In this document: in pieces, positions 17,983-26,320 of the stretch
Layout: each line of letters begins with the position of its first letter
Position numbering within the stretch: position 1 is the first letter of the stretch
Assembly: GCA_016716405.1 (NCBI GenBank)
Contig: JADJWK010000002.1
Location: forward strand, 496,001-560,000
Length of the DNA: 64,000 nt
From: Candidatus Melainabacteria bacterium
Lineage (GTDB): Bacteria; Cyanobacteriota; Vampirovibrionia; Obscuribacterales; Obscuribacteraceae
Direction: 5' to 3'
Program-made: the position numbers and the translations under genes
The notes under the pieces: model-generated
Told to the model about the DNA's origin: nothing
Seen by the model: only the letters and a program-made list of their open reading frames with translations
The model's database searches: none

Positions 17983-18468
17983 ATGTCAGAGGCTACGCTT
18001 TCGTTCAGGCTCGGTTTCGAGCTTCCCCTTTTCAGGCTGCGTCTGGTCCGGGAAGGGGATCCGGCGGCTTCCCGGGTGTCCATCAAGACTCCCCGGGAAG
18101 CCGCCTCCTTTCTCGGTCCCCTGATGGAGGCGCCGGAGGAGCATTTCATCTCTCTGCACCTGAATGCGCGCAATCAGGTCCTCGGTGTGCACGAGGTCTC
18201 CCACGGCACCCTCTCCGCTTCTCTGGTCCACCCCCGGGAAGTGTTCAAAGCCGCTGTCCTGGCTAACAGCCACGCCCTCCTGATCTGTCACAATCACCCT
18301 TCCGGAGCCGAGCTCAAGCCGAGCCTCGATGATCTCGATACCACCGCCAAGCTGGTGGACGCCGGGAAGCTCCTGGGCGTCGAAGTGGTGGATCACATCA
18401 TTGTCGGCTCCTTGACGGAAAATGACTGGTACAGTGTCCGCGAGCACCATCCGGAGATCTGGTTCTGA
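17983..18468 (+). CDS. RadC-like JAMM/JAB domain protein, short form
   Basis: Zinc-dependent JAMM-fold protein of the RadC (UPF0758) family. The metal motif is intact: HNHPSG followed by PSLDDLD, with the downstream VVDHIIVG. At 161 residues it lacks the N-terminal helix-hairpin-helix region of standard RadC (about 225 residues). ATG at 17983 has AAGAGG upstream and is preferred over GTG 17974. It sits just upstream of ispG on the same strand, 65 bases apart. Short RadC copies occur on mobile elements, which fits the neighbouring low-GC DUF1877 gene, but the biochemical role is not established. Confidence 0.85.
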   Translation: MSEATLSFRLGFELPLFRLRLVREGDPAASRVSIKTPREAASFLGPLMEAPEEHFISLHLNARNQVLGVHEVSHGTLSASLVHPREVFKAAVLANSHALLICHNHPSGAELKPSLDDLDTTAKLVDAGKLLGVEVVDHIIVGSLTENDWYSVREHHPEIWF

Positions 18469-18533
18469 AAGATTTTCGTCTGTGAATCCATGGAGACTGG
18501 CTCTTTATCGTCAGATTTGCTAAAAATACTCCG

Positions 18534-19754
18534 ATGAGCAAGAGACAATCCATAGCTGTGAAGGTCGGCGGTGTGATGGTGGGCGGAGGCAATCCCATCG
18601 TCGTCCAGTCCATGACCAATACAGCCACTGAGGACGCCGCCGGCACCGCTGCCCAGATCAAAGAGCTCGCCGATGCCGGTTCGGAGCTGGTGAGGCTGAC
18701 GGTCAATACTCGCGAGGCTGCCAGGGCTCTGCCTGCCATTGCCAGGGAGCTCGAGGCTCTAGGGGTGGACGTTCCCCTGGTGGGCGACTTTCACTATAAC
18801 GGTCATCTTCTTCTCAGAGAGTTCCCTGATTGTGCGCGGATTCTCGCCAAGTACAGAATCAACCCGGGCAATGTCGGTCGGGGCGAGCGGCATGACGAGA
18901 ATTTCCGGGCCATGATCGAAGTGGCCATCGCTAACGACAGACCAGTGCGGATCGGCGTCAACTGGGGCTCTCTCGATCAGGACCTGCTAGCCCGGATGAT
19001 GGACGAGAACGCTCGCTCCAGCGAGCCCATGGATGCTCACAGTGTGCTCATCGAAGCGATTGTTGCCTCGGCCCTGGCTTCGGCCTCCATGGCGGAGTCC
19101 TATGGTCTTTCCCGGGACAAGATCATCATAAGCGCCAAGGTCTCGGAGGTCCCGGACCTGATCACCGTTTATCGCAAGCTTGCCGGAGCTTGCGACTATG
19201 CCCTTCATCTCGGTCTCACCGAGGCGGGCATGGGCATGAAGGGCATCGTTTCCTCGGCCTGCGCTCTCTCGGTTCTTCTCAACGAGGGTATCGGGGACAC
19301 GATCCGGGTCAGCCTCACTCCGGAGCCCGGGGCGAGCCGCACCCAGGAGGTCCATGTCTGCCAGCAGATTCTCCAGTCTCTAGGTCTGCGGTCTTTCCTG
19401 CCCCAGGTGACAGCCTGTCCCGGATGCGGCCGCACCACGTCCACCGTCTTCCAGGAGCTGGCCAGGCAGATCGAGGATCATCTGGCTGAGAAAAGGAAGC
19501 TATGGGCCAGGGACTTTCCCGGGGTGGAGAATCTCAAGGTGGCGGTGATGGGATGTATAGTCAACGGACCCGGGGAGTCCAAGCATGCCGATATCGGCAT
19601 ATCGCTGCCTGGCACAGGGGAAGAGCCCCGGGCCCCGGTCTTCGTGGACGGCCAGCACGTGGACACTCTTTCCGGCCCCAATCTGGCGCCTGATTTCATC
19701 GCCATGGTGGAGAGCTATGTCGCCCGCAAATACAGCCGCCTGCAACCGAAATAG
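18534..19754 (+). CDS. ispG: 4-hydroxy-3-methylbut-2-enyl diphosphate synthase
   Basis: Penultimate step of the MEP isoprenoid pathway: reductive ring opening of MEcPP to HMBPP by a [4Fe-4S] enzyme. The TIM-barrel domain begins VKVGGVMVGGGNPIVVQSMTNT and contains VPLVGDFHYNG and YRINPGNVG. The C-terminal cluster domain has the ligands in TACPGCGRTT and VMGCIVNGPGE. 406 residues, single-module bacterial type without the plant insert. It is the only MEP gene in the window. ATG at 18534 is chosen from the alignment with the family start. Confidence 0.97.
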   Translation: MSKRQSIAVKVGGVMVGGGNPIVVQSMTNTATEDAAGTAAQIKELADAGSELVRLTVNTREAARALPAIARELEALGVDVPLVGDFHYNGHLLLREFPDCARILAKYRINPGNVGRGERHDENFRAMIEVAIANDRPVRIGVNWGSLDQDLLARMMDENARSSEPMDAHSVLIEAIVASALASASMAESYGLSRDKIIISAKVSEVPDLITVYRKLAGACDYALHLGLTEAGMGMKGIVSSACALSVLLNEGIGDTIRVSLTPEPGASRTQEVHVCQQILQSLGLRSFLPQVTACPGCGRTTSTVFQELARQIEDHLAEKRKLWARDFPGVENLKVAVMGCIVNGPGESKHADIGISLPGTGEEPRAPVFVDGQHVDTLSGPNLAPDFIAMVESYVARKYSRLQPK

Positions 19755-19756
19755 AC

Positions 19757-20143
19757 CTAAAAGACCCGCTTTCCGTCTGCGACTCTTCGCTCGCTCGCGA
19801 GGAGCACCACCTCTGCCGCAGTCGCTCCTGGCAGACCGAGAACCAGTACTTCCGAGGGGAATCCGGCGATTCTCTTGGGCTTGAAATTGACCACGGCCAG
19901 GATCTGCCGGTTCAGCAGGTCGTCTTTGCCGTAGAGTGCGGTGATCTGGGCGCTGCTGGTCTTCACTCCGAGTTCGCCCAGATCAATCCAGAGCTTGTAA
20001 GCCGGCACCCGGGCTTCGAGAAACTCCTCCACCTTTACAATCGTGCCTGCCCTGATGTCGACCTTGAGGAAATCCTCGAATTCGATCGGTCTGATCGGCT
20101 CGCTCTGCTTGCCTGTGTCGCTCCGCTTGCTTGCGTCGCTCAT
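19757..20143 (-). CDS. csaA: CsaA-like tRNA-binding domain protein
   Basis: Small protein of the CsaA/tRNA-binding (OB-fold) family, described as an export-related chaperone and RNA binder. Core motifs: FLKVDIRAGTIVKVEEF, AYKLWIDLG, TSSAQITALYG, ILAVVNFKPKRIAGFPSEVLVLG. A 20-residue polar N-terminal extension precedes the domain. Its ATG overlaps the etfA stop as TGATG, so it is the last gene of the etfB-etfA-csaA transcript. Its link to ETF is positional only. Confidence 0.9.
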   Translation of the reverse strand: MSDASKRSDTGKQSEPIRPIEFEDFLKVDIRAGTIVKVEEFLEARVPAYKLWIDLGELGVKTSSAQITALYGKDDLLNRQILAVVNFKPKRIAGFPSEVLVLGLPGATAAEVVLLASERRVADGKRVF

Positions 20144-21123
20144 CAGTTGTTTTCGTTCAGCTTTTTCACTTCGGAGGTGACACTGGGTATGATCTCGAAA
20201 AGATCGCCCACGACACCATAGGTAGCATGCTTGAAGATAGGTGCTTCGGGATCCTTGTTGATGGCCACGATCACTTTGGATGAGGACATCCCGGCCAGAT
20301 GCTGGATGGCGCCGGAGATTCCGCAGGCGATATAGAGCTGCGGGCTGACGGTCTTGCCTGTCTGACCGACCTGGTGCTGGTGGTCGATCCAGCCGGCGTC
20401 GACTACCGCCCGCGAGGCTCCCAGGGCTGCTCCCAGGGCTTCGCAGAGATCTTCGAGCATGGGCCAGTTCTCGGGACCTTTGATGCCCCTGCCACCGGAT
20501 ACGATTATCGAGGCTTCGCTGAGCTCGATCTTGCTGCCTTCGGCTTTATGCGTCTCCACGACTTTTGCCCGGATGACGCCTGTATCCACTGCCAGATCCT
20601 CGACGGCAGCTTCGTGATGATTGCCGTCTCCTTCATCGAGGGCGAAAACATTGGCTCTCAAGGTAACGAAAGCCAGGGGGGAGGCGAATTCGAAGGTACC
20701 CATGCATTTGCCGGAATACATGGGGCGGACGGCGTCGAGCCTGCCGTTGTCGGCGATGAGCTCCATGACGTCGGTGACCAGAGGAGCGTTCATGCGGGTG
20801 GCAGCTCTCGGAAAGAGATCTCTTGCCATGGCGGTGTTCGCTCCGAAGACGAATTTCGGATCGGCTTTTTTCACGCCTTCGACCAGAGCGCTTGTATAAC
20901 CCTCTGTCGAGTAGGATGCGAAAGCACCGGCGTCAGCTACATATATCTTCGCCGGGTGGTATTTGCCGACCTCGGCCGCCAGACCTTTGACATTTTCGCC
21001 TACCAGAAGCGCGCTCACCGGCTCGCCGCCTGATTTGCGTTTCGCTTCGCAGAGCGCTTCCAGGCTGGACTTGCGGATATGACCGTTTCTCTGCTCGATG
21101 AAAACCAGAATTCCTTGAGGCAT
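20143..21123 (-). CDS. etfA: Electron transfer flavoprotein alpha subunit
   Basis: FAD-carrying alpha subunit of ETF, which accepts electrons from acyl-CoA dehydrogenases. The C-terminal FAD-binding signature is clear (QVGQTGKTVSPQLYIACGISG, then HLAGM and AINKDPEAPIF), preceded by the domain I Rossmann-like half (ILVFIEQRNGHIRKSSLEAL) and RGIKGPENWPMLEDL. 326 residues is typical. It follows etfB by 22 bases and overlaps csaA. The acyl-CoA dehydrogenase at 11504-12625 is a plausible electron donor. Confidence 0.96.
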   Translation of the reverse strand: MPQGILVFIEQRNGHIRKSSLEALCEAKRKSGGEPVSALLVGENVKGLAAEVGKYHPAKIYVADAGAFASYSTEGYTSALVEGVKKADPKFVFGANTAMARDLFPRAATRMNAPLVTDVMELIADNGRLDAVRPMYSGKCMGTFEFASPLAFVTLRANVFALDEGDGNHHEAAVEDLAVDTGVIRAKVVETHKAEGSKIELSEASIIVSGGRGIKGPENWPMLEDLCEALGAALGASRAVVDAGWIDHQHQVGQTGKTVSPQLYIACGISGAIQHLAGMSSSKVIVAINKDPEAPIFKHATYGVVGDLFEIIPSVTSEVKKLNENN

Positions 21124-21145
21124 TGCGATAATCTCCTTAAATTCC

Positions 21146-21919
21146 TTAGAGCACGTGGGCTTCGTTTCTGAGAAGACCGACCAGGGTCCTGGCCTGGGTC
21201 TCGGGATCGCCTTCGATCTTCTTGCCCTGGGGGCGCTCCGGCGGCATATCCATGGACTTGACGCTCACCAGGCGATTGATCTGTCCCTTGACGCCCAGGG
21301 CTTCGGCGTCTCTGGTCTCGATGGTCTTGCGTCTCGCGGCCATGACACCTTTGATGGAGGGATAACGAGGCTCGTTAAGACCCTTCTGAGCGCTTATCAC
21401 CGCCGGTAGCGGCCCTTCCACGAATTCATGAGCGCCTTCGATCTCGCGCTCGGCTTTGAATTTGCCGCCTTCGACTTCGAGCTTGACCACCACGGTGGCC
21501 TGGGGAAGGTCAAGAAGCTCGGCGAGAATCGCCGGGACCTGGTTGTTGTCGCCACCGACTCCCTGTTGTCCGCAGAGGATGATGTCGTAGCCACCATCTT
21601 TGATGGCAGCCGCGAGGACCTTTCCGGTGCTGAGAGGATCGAGCCATTGCAATTCAGGGTCGTTGATATGGATTGCCGTGTCTATGCCGCGAGCGAGGCA
21701 GTCTCTCAACACATCGGTGACCTCGGCTCCGCCTGCCGATATGGCGACGGTCTCACCGCCGTGCTTCTCTTTCAGCTTGAGCGCCTCTTCTACGGCGAAC
21801 TCGTCATATGGGCTGGTGATGAATCGAACCCCGTTGAGATCGATATTCTTTTTGTCAGCGGCAATCTTGATATTTGTCTCGGTGTCCGGTACGGACTTAA
21901 CACAAACGGCGATCTTCAA
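21146..21919 (-). CDS. etfB: Electron transfer flavoprotein beta subunit
   Basis: Beta subunit of the ETF heterodimer, binding AMP. Family features include the start MKIAVCVKSVPDTETNI, the segment NPYDEFAVEEAL-like SPYDEFAVEEALKLKE, ILCGQQGVGGDNNQVP and LPAVISAQKGLNEPRYPS. 257 residues. First gene of the etfB-etfA-csaA cluster, separated by 115 bases from rtcA upstream, so it may have its own promoter. Confidence 0.96.
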   Translation of the reverse strand: MKIAVCVKSVPDTETNIKIAADKKNIDLNGVRFITSPYDEFAVEEALKLKEKHGGETVAISAGGAEVTDVLRDCLARGIDTAIHINDPELQWLDPLSTGKVLAAAIKDGGYDIILCGQQGVGGDNNQVPAILAELLDLPQATVVVKLEVEGGKFKAEREIEGAHEFVEGPLPAVISAQKGLNEPRYPSIKGVMAARRKTIETRDAEALGVKGQINRLVSVKSMDMPPERPQGKKIEGDPETQARTLVGLLRNEAHVL

Positions 21920-22034
21920 GGACTGTCCTCCTCAGGCGGATCTATCACGTGCAAGATGCCATTTTATGTTTTGCCGGGCAGAAAGCCGCGTTTTTACCAG
22001 ATTCCTTAATTGATCGGGTGTTTACAACCGGATA

Positions 22035-23066
22035 TCAAGACGTGATGACGACTTTCACCTGCTCAGCCATATATGGTCGTAGCTCGATCTCGAGATCGAG
22101 GAATTTCTTGATCGTCTCGATATTCGTCAGGGTATGGCTCGACGGCGCGCCGGTAACAAAGGAGCCGGCGCCGGCCAGAGCAAGGGGAAGCAGAAGCTGA
22201 TCGGCCAGGTGTTCGCCTACCGGGGCTCCGGCGTCGAGATACTGTTTTGTCTGGCGCGCTGCTTCGCCGGCTACCATCTCGGCTCGAAGTCCCTTTCTGC
22301 CCAGAGCCGAGATTGTTTCGGTTATCTCTCTGGTCTGGACATGAACGAAGACGGCATTGCCCGGACCGCCAGAGCGCTCGCCGTTTGTTATCGCCCCGGT
22401 TTTTATCGGCGTTCGGGCAATTGCGCCGAGCTTCTGCGAAAGCTCGTCCAGCTCTCGCCGGGCGATGGATTCCGGGAGACGGCAGAGGAGAGCCGCCGTC
22501 TCGATGGAGATTATCTCCAGCTTCTCTTCGAGAAACAGAGGGAGGAGCTTCGCGGCCGGCTCGATGCTCGCTTCGATGATCCCGCCGCCTCCCGGATAGA
22601 AGCCATAGCTCCTGAGAGTAAGCGAGACTTTTGCCCCCTGCCTCTCGATCAGAGGCAGATAAGTTCGGCTCAGAAATTCGGCAGGAGGGGCCAGAGGGTT
22701 ATGGGTGCCTCCCTTGAGGACGATGGTGCTCGCCTCCTCGGCCTGAAGGAGAGGGGGGAGGACGGTCTGAAAGACCAGAGTGGTGCTACCGGCGGTGCCT
22801 ATGTCGAACTCGTAGCGACCGGGCCGGGGCTCCTGCGGCTCGAAAGTCAGTCTTGTGGATCCCAGCTCCATGCCTTTCACATGGGCGCCGGCGATGCGGC
22901 TCGCCGCCTTGACGGCGGTGAGATGCTGGTGCAGCAGCCCGGGCTTCTTCCTGCCTGCTCGCAGGTTCTTTATGCGAAATCCCCGACCGGTGACCATGGC
23001 AAGTGAAAGGGCGGTCCGCAGGATCTGCCCGCCGCCTTCCCCCAGGGAGCCGTCAATCTCGATCAT
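22035..23066 (-). CDS. rtcA: RNA 3'-terminal phosphate cyclase
   Basis: ATP-dependent enzyme that converts RNA 3'-phosphate ends to 2',3'-cyclic phosphate through an adenylylated histidine. Signatures: MIEIDGSLGEGGGQILRTAL at the start, HLTAVKAA, GSTTLVFQTVLPPLL, RSYGFYPGGGG and the catalytic-His region GEHLADQLLLPLALAGAGSF. ATG at 23066 overlaps the preceding LOG-family stop as ATGA; the longer open frame upstream is basic noise. 343 residues, normal. Usually found beside rtcB and the regulator rtcR; neither is in this window. Confidence 0.95.
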   Translation of the reverse strand: MIEIDGSLGEGGGQILRTALSLAMVTGRGFRIKNLRAGRKKPGLLHQHLTAVKAASRIAGAHVKGMELGSTRLTFEPQEPRPGRYEFDIGTAGSTTLVFQTVLPPLLQAEEASTIVLKGGTHNPLAPPAEFLSRTYLPLIERQGAKVSLTLRSYGFYPGGGGIIEASIEPAAKLLPLFLEEKLEIISIETAALLCRLPESIARRELDELSQKLGAIARTPIKTGAITNGERSGGPGNAVFVHVQTREITETISALGRKGLRAEMVAGEAARQTKQYLDAGAPVGEHLADQLLLPLALAGAGSFVTGAPSSHTLTNIETIKKFLDLEIELRPYMAEQVKVVITS

Positions 23067-23818
23067 TTTTTGTTGTTGTCGCCGTCGTGATCGCCGCCGT
23101 TGTTCTGGCGTTTGGGGTGAGCCAGCAGACCCTGGGGCGTGAGATAGCACTTCTCTTTCTCGCACCAGGCTATCTGCTCGACAAGCTCGTCCGGATCATC
23201 GATGACGGTGAGCAGATCGAGCTCCTCGGCGGTGATGAAACCCCTCTCCTGGACGCTGTTTCGGAGCCAGTCGATCATCGGATTCCAGAATTTCGAGCCG
23301 ACGAGGAACATCGGAAAACGCTGGATCCTGTTGGTCTGGATCAGGGTCACCGCCTCGAAAAGCTCATCGAGGCTTCCGAAACCTCCGGGAAGAATAACAA
23401 AGGCCACCGCGTACTTGACGAACATCAATTTGCGGATGAAGAAATACCGGAAGTCCACCGAGACATTCTGGTAAGGATTGGGGGCTTGCTCGTGAGGCAG
23501 CTGAATATTGAGACCCACCGAGGTGCCACCACTTTCGAAGGCACCTTTGTTGCCGGCCTCCATGACACCGGGACCGCCACCGGTAATAACGGCGAAGCCC
23601 CTCTCCGATAACTTCTGGGCGATTACCCTGGCGAGCTCGTATTCAGGATCATCCGGCTTGCAGCGGGCGGTTCCGAAAATGGAGACCGCCGGCCCTACCC
23701 GGGACATATCATCGAATCCTTCCACCAGCTCTGCGATCATTCGAAAGATGCGCCAGGTGTCCTTGACCGTCATCTCATCGAGCACAAAACTGTCTGTCAT
23801 TCTGCTGTTTACCTTCAT
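23063..23818 (-). CDS. LOG-family nucleotide phosphoribohydrolase-like protein
   Basis: Rossmann-fold protein of the LOG (formerly lysine-decarboxylase-like) family, many of which hydrolyse nucleoside 5'-monophosphates such as cytokinin ribotides or AMP. The diagnostic motifs are present: GGGPGVMEAGNKGAFE and LPGGFGSLDELFEAVTLIQ (PGGxGTxxE with Ser for Thr). 251 residues, with an N-terminal helical extension (MTVKDTWRIFRMIAEL) seen in the long LOG subgroup. A His/Asn/Lys-rich tail ends at the rtcA overlap. The physiological substrate is unknown. Confidence 0.9.
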   Translation of the reverse strand: MKVNSRMTDSFVLDEMTVKDTWRIFRMIAELVEGFDDMSRVGPAVSIFGTARCKPDDPEYELARVIAQKLSERGFAVITGGGPGVMEAGNKGAFESGGTSVGLNIQLPHEQAPNPYQNVSVDFRYFFIRKLMFVKYAVAFVILPGGFGSLDELFEAVTLIQTNRIQRFPMFLVGSKFWNPMIDWLRNSVQERGFITAEELDLLTVIDDPDELVEQIAWCEKEKCYLTPQGLLAHPKRQNNGGDHDGDNNKK

Positions 23819-23873
23819 TCTTTTCTGATTACTTTATAGTTCTAGTATTGCACTAAACTGAAAAAAGTGGCGC

Positions 23874-24920
23874 TCAGCCCGCCAGAAACAATTGCAGGGC
23901 ACTGATGTCCTTGAGGCGGCCGGTCTTGACCTTGTGCTCCAGGTCGGTGAGTTGCTCCTTTTTCTCGAGGAGCTGTCGGGAGCTCCATTTTGCGAGGCGT
24001 CTGAGGTCCTTTTCGGCGACGAAAGGGTGGATATTCATGACCGAATGGATCTTTTTCGCCTGCTCCGGCAGGGGCAACTCTCTTTTCTTGATCCCGGGTC
24101 CACCCGGCAGATGACTGTGGGTGTCCTCCACCACGGCTTTCATCTCCACCCATCGCGAGAGGAATGTCTGGATGGTCGCCAGAATCTTGATAGCGGGTTG
24201 CCGGGAGAGAAGCTCGTCGACACTGGCGAAGGCTTCTTGCCCGCGTCCGGCCAGAAAATGATCGAGCAGAGCGAAAACATGGTCGTGATGCGGGCTGAGC
24301 TCCACAACCAGGTCGTAGGTGATATGGGTCTTGGGTAGTATGTGCACCGCAGCTTTCTCGATCTCGCTGGCGATCTGTCTGAGATCCGCCTCGGTGCCGT
24401 CGAGAAGGTAGCTTATCGCCCGGTCGTCGATGGTGACACCATGTTGTTTGGCTTCTTTGCGGCACCAGGTCTCAAGCTGAGGATTGGGTGAGCCGACAAA
24501 GAACCTCGGTCTGGTGAACTCCTCGATGGTGGCATGTTTTGCCATGATCTTGGAGGTCTTGAGGCTCTTGTCGAAATTCGCCGGGCAGGCGAAAAGCAGA
24601 TAAGTGTTCTGATGAACCGAGGCCAGAGCATCGTCGAGGTATTCGAGCTGTTTGTTCAGTTTGCTCGGGCTGTCGCTGGCGCTTTTGTCCGTTTTCGTTT
24701 TCTTCTTGGTGAAAAGATCGCAATCATCGAAGACGATCACTTTGTTGCCCGGCCCGAAGGGCACGGCAAGAGCGCTGTCGGCGATATCCTGAAGTCCGGG
24801 TCTGGTTATCCTGGCGAAATTGAAGCTTGCCCACTGGGGGTCGAGCAGCTTTTCTTTGTGGCGTTTCAGGGACCGGTAAAGCTCGAAGTCTTCGTCGCCT
24901 GCCAGGACGATGATGGGCAT
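23874..24920 (-). CDS. holA: DNA polymerase III subunit delta
   Basis: Clamp-loader delta subunit that opens the beta sliding clamp. Recognised from overall layout: an N-terminal AAA+-like domain (IIVLAGDEDFELYRSL), the PolIII-delta signature region (VIVFDDCDLFTKKK ... YLLFACP), the central GTEADLRQIASEIEKAAVHI helix, and the C-terminal collar domain (LLDHFLAGRGQEAFASVDELLS). No functional Walker A, as expected for delta. 348 residues. ATG at 24920 overlaps the phoU stop as TGATG. Confidence 0.9.
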   Translation of the reverse strand: MPIIVLAGDEDFELYRSLKRHKEKLLDPQWASFNFARITRPGLQDIADSALAVPFGPGNKVIVFDDCDLFTKKKTKTDKSASDSPSKLNKQLEYLDDALASVHQNTYLLFACPANFDKSLKTSKIMAKHATIEEFTRPRFFVGSPNPQLETWCRKEAKQHGVTIDDRAISYLLDGTEADLRQIASEIEKAAVHILPKTHITYDLVVELSPHHDHVFALLDHFLAGRGQEAFASVDELLSRQPAIKILATIQTFLSRWVEMKAVVEDTHSHLPGGPGIKKRELPLPEQAKKIHSVMNIHPFVAEKDLRRLAKWSSRQLLEKKEQLTDLEHKVKTGRLKDISALQLFLAG

Positions 24921-25582
24921 CAGCGCGAGAGATCCATTGGCTGGGCGTGCAGACGGTTGCCGGTGGCGATGAAATAGATTCTCTTGGCGATGGAAGTGCA
25001 GGCGTCCCCCATTCGCTCGAGAAAGCGGGCGCAGAAGAGGAACTGGGCCCGGATCTGGGCCTTGGTGCGGTCCTGATCGCCGAGATCGGAAAGCAGTCTC
25101 TTGGAGAGAACGTCATGCAGGTAATCGACGCTGTTGTCCCGCTGGAGAATCTCTTTGGCTTTGTCCGCTTCTTCATTGAGGAAGCTTATCAGGGTGTCCC
25201 GGGCCATCTCATGGACGACCTCGGCCATCTCCACCATCTCCTCGGGCACTTCCACGCCTTCTTCCCGGGCCCATTCGGCCACTTTCGCTACCCGGTTGGC
25301 GTGGTCGGCCATGCGCTCCAGTTTGGAGGCGATGATCGTTATGCTCACCAGGGCGCGAATTTCTTTGGCGTTCATGGACTGATTCTCAAGCAGGAGGTCG
25401 ATACACTTCTCCTCGATCTCGTGGCAGACTTCGTTGATCTCCTCTTCCTGCTCCTCGATGAACTCGAGACTGGCATCGGCCTCATGCCTGAGCATCTTGG
25501 TCATCTCTTCCACGGAGCGATCGACTTTTCTGCCCATGGACACCACATCGACTTTCAAGAGAGTGAGTGCTTTAAGTTTCAA
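24920..25582 (-). CDS. phoU: Phosphate signalling protein PhoU
   Basis: Helical-bundle regulator linking the Pst transporter to the PhoR/PhoB two-component system. Two PhoU repeats are visible with the metal/charge motifs KLERMADHANRVAKVAEW and ERMGDACTSIAKRIYF. TTG at 25582 (reading MKLKALTLLKVDVV) has GGAGAAAAG eight bases upstream, lies 14 bases after the regulator stop and gives 220 residues, the usual PhoU length; the longer ATG-initiated frame would overlap the regulator by about 100 bases. It sits downstream of PhoR- and PhoB-like genes; the pst genes are not in the window. Confidence 0.93.
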   Translation of the reverse strand: MKLKALTLLKVDVVSMGRKVDRSVEEMTKMLRHEADASLEFIEEQEEEINEVCHEIEEKCIDLLLENQSMNAKEIRALVSITIIASKLERMADHANRVAKVAEWAREEGVEVPEEMVEMAEVVHEMARDTLISFLNEEADKAKEILQRDNSVDYLHDVLSKRLLSDLGDQDRTKAQIRAQFLFCARFLERMGDACTSIAKRIYFIATGNRLHAQPMDLSR

Positions 25583-25596
25583 TTGCTTTTCTCCGC

Positions 25597-26307
25597 TTAG
25601 TCCGTTTGCGACGGTGTATTGAGCCGGTATCCTGAACGCTGCACGGTTTCGAGCAGTTTGGGCCTTTTCGGGTCTTCCTCCAGTTTCTGCCTGAGCCATC
25701 TCATGTGCACCGCCACGGTTTTGACATCTCCCGAGAAATCGGATCCCCAGACCTTGTTCAGAAGGGTGTCTGTGCTCAGGGTCTTGTCGGCGTTTTTCAT
25801 GAGAACGGTGAGAAGCGAGAATTCTTTGGGTGAAAGATCGATTTTGCGGTCACCCAGGGTGACTCGCTTGGCGGCGGTATCGAGCACCAGCGATCCGACT
25901 TCCAGGCGGGTAGCAAGCACCTTCTCTCCTTTGCGGACCCGGCGCAGAAGGGCCTGTACCCTGGCCATGAACTCGATGGCCGAGAATGGCTTGGCAAGAT
26001 AGTCGTCGGCGCCGGCAGAGAGGCCCTGGGCGACATCGTTGGGGCTCGACCTGCCGGTCAGCATGAGAATGGGCAGATCGATGGAGCGTTCTCTAATCAG
26101 CTTGACCACTTCGGGACCGGTGACGTCAGGCAGCATCCAGTCGATGACGATCAGGTCTGGATCGGCCTTTTCTATGCCGGTGAGCCCGTCCAGCCCTTTG
26201 CGAAATGGCACCACTGCGAAGCCATGACGCTTCAGGTTATAGGTGAGCGTCTCGATGATGGTCTCATCATCGTCGACGATCATGACTCTGGCGTTTTCGC
26301 CGCTCAT
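25597..26307 (-). CDS. PhoB/SphR-like response regulator
   Basis: OmpR/PhoB-family transcription regulator. The receiver domain (residues about 8-122) has the acidic pair VDDDE, phospho-acceptor Asp in LIVIDWMLPD, Thr in MLTG and Lys in LAKPFS. The winged-helix domain follows (LSPKEFSLLTVLMKN, NKVWGSDFSGDVKTVAVHMRWLRQKLE, RSGYRL). It lies 13 bases after the kinase gene and 14 before phoU, so it most probably controls the phosphate regulon. Predicted to bind DNA direct repeats upstream of Pho genes, which were not located here. Confidence 0.93.
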   Translation of the reverse strand: MSGENARVMIVDDDETIIETLTYNLKRHGFAVVPFRKGLDGLTGIEKADPDLIVIDWMLPDVTGPEVVKLIRERSIDLPILMLTGRSSPNDVAQGLSAGADDYLAKPFSAIEFMARVQALLRRVRKGEKVLATRLEVGSLVLDTAAKRVTLGDRKIDLSPKEFSLLTVLMKNADKTLSTDTLLNKVWGSDFSGDVKTVAVHMRWLRQKLEEDPKRPKLLETVQRSGYRLNTPSQTD

Positions 26308-26320
26308 TGAGACTGCATCC

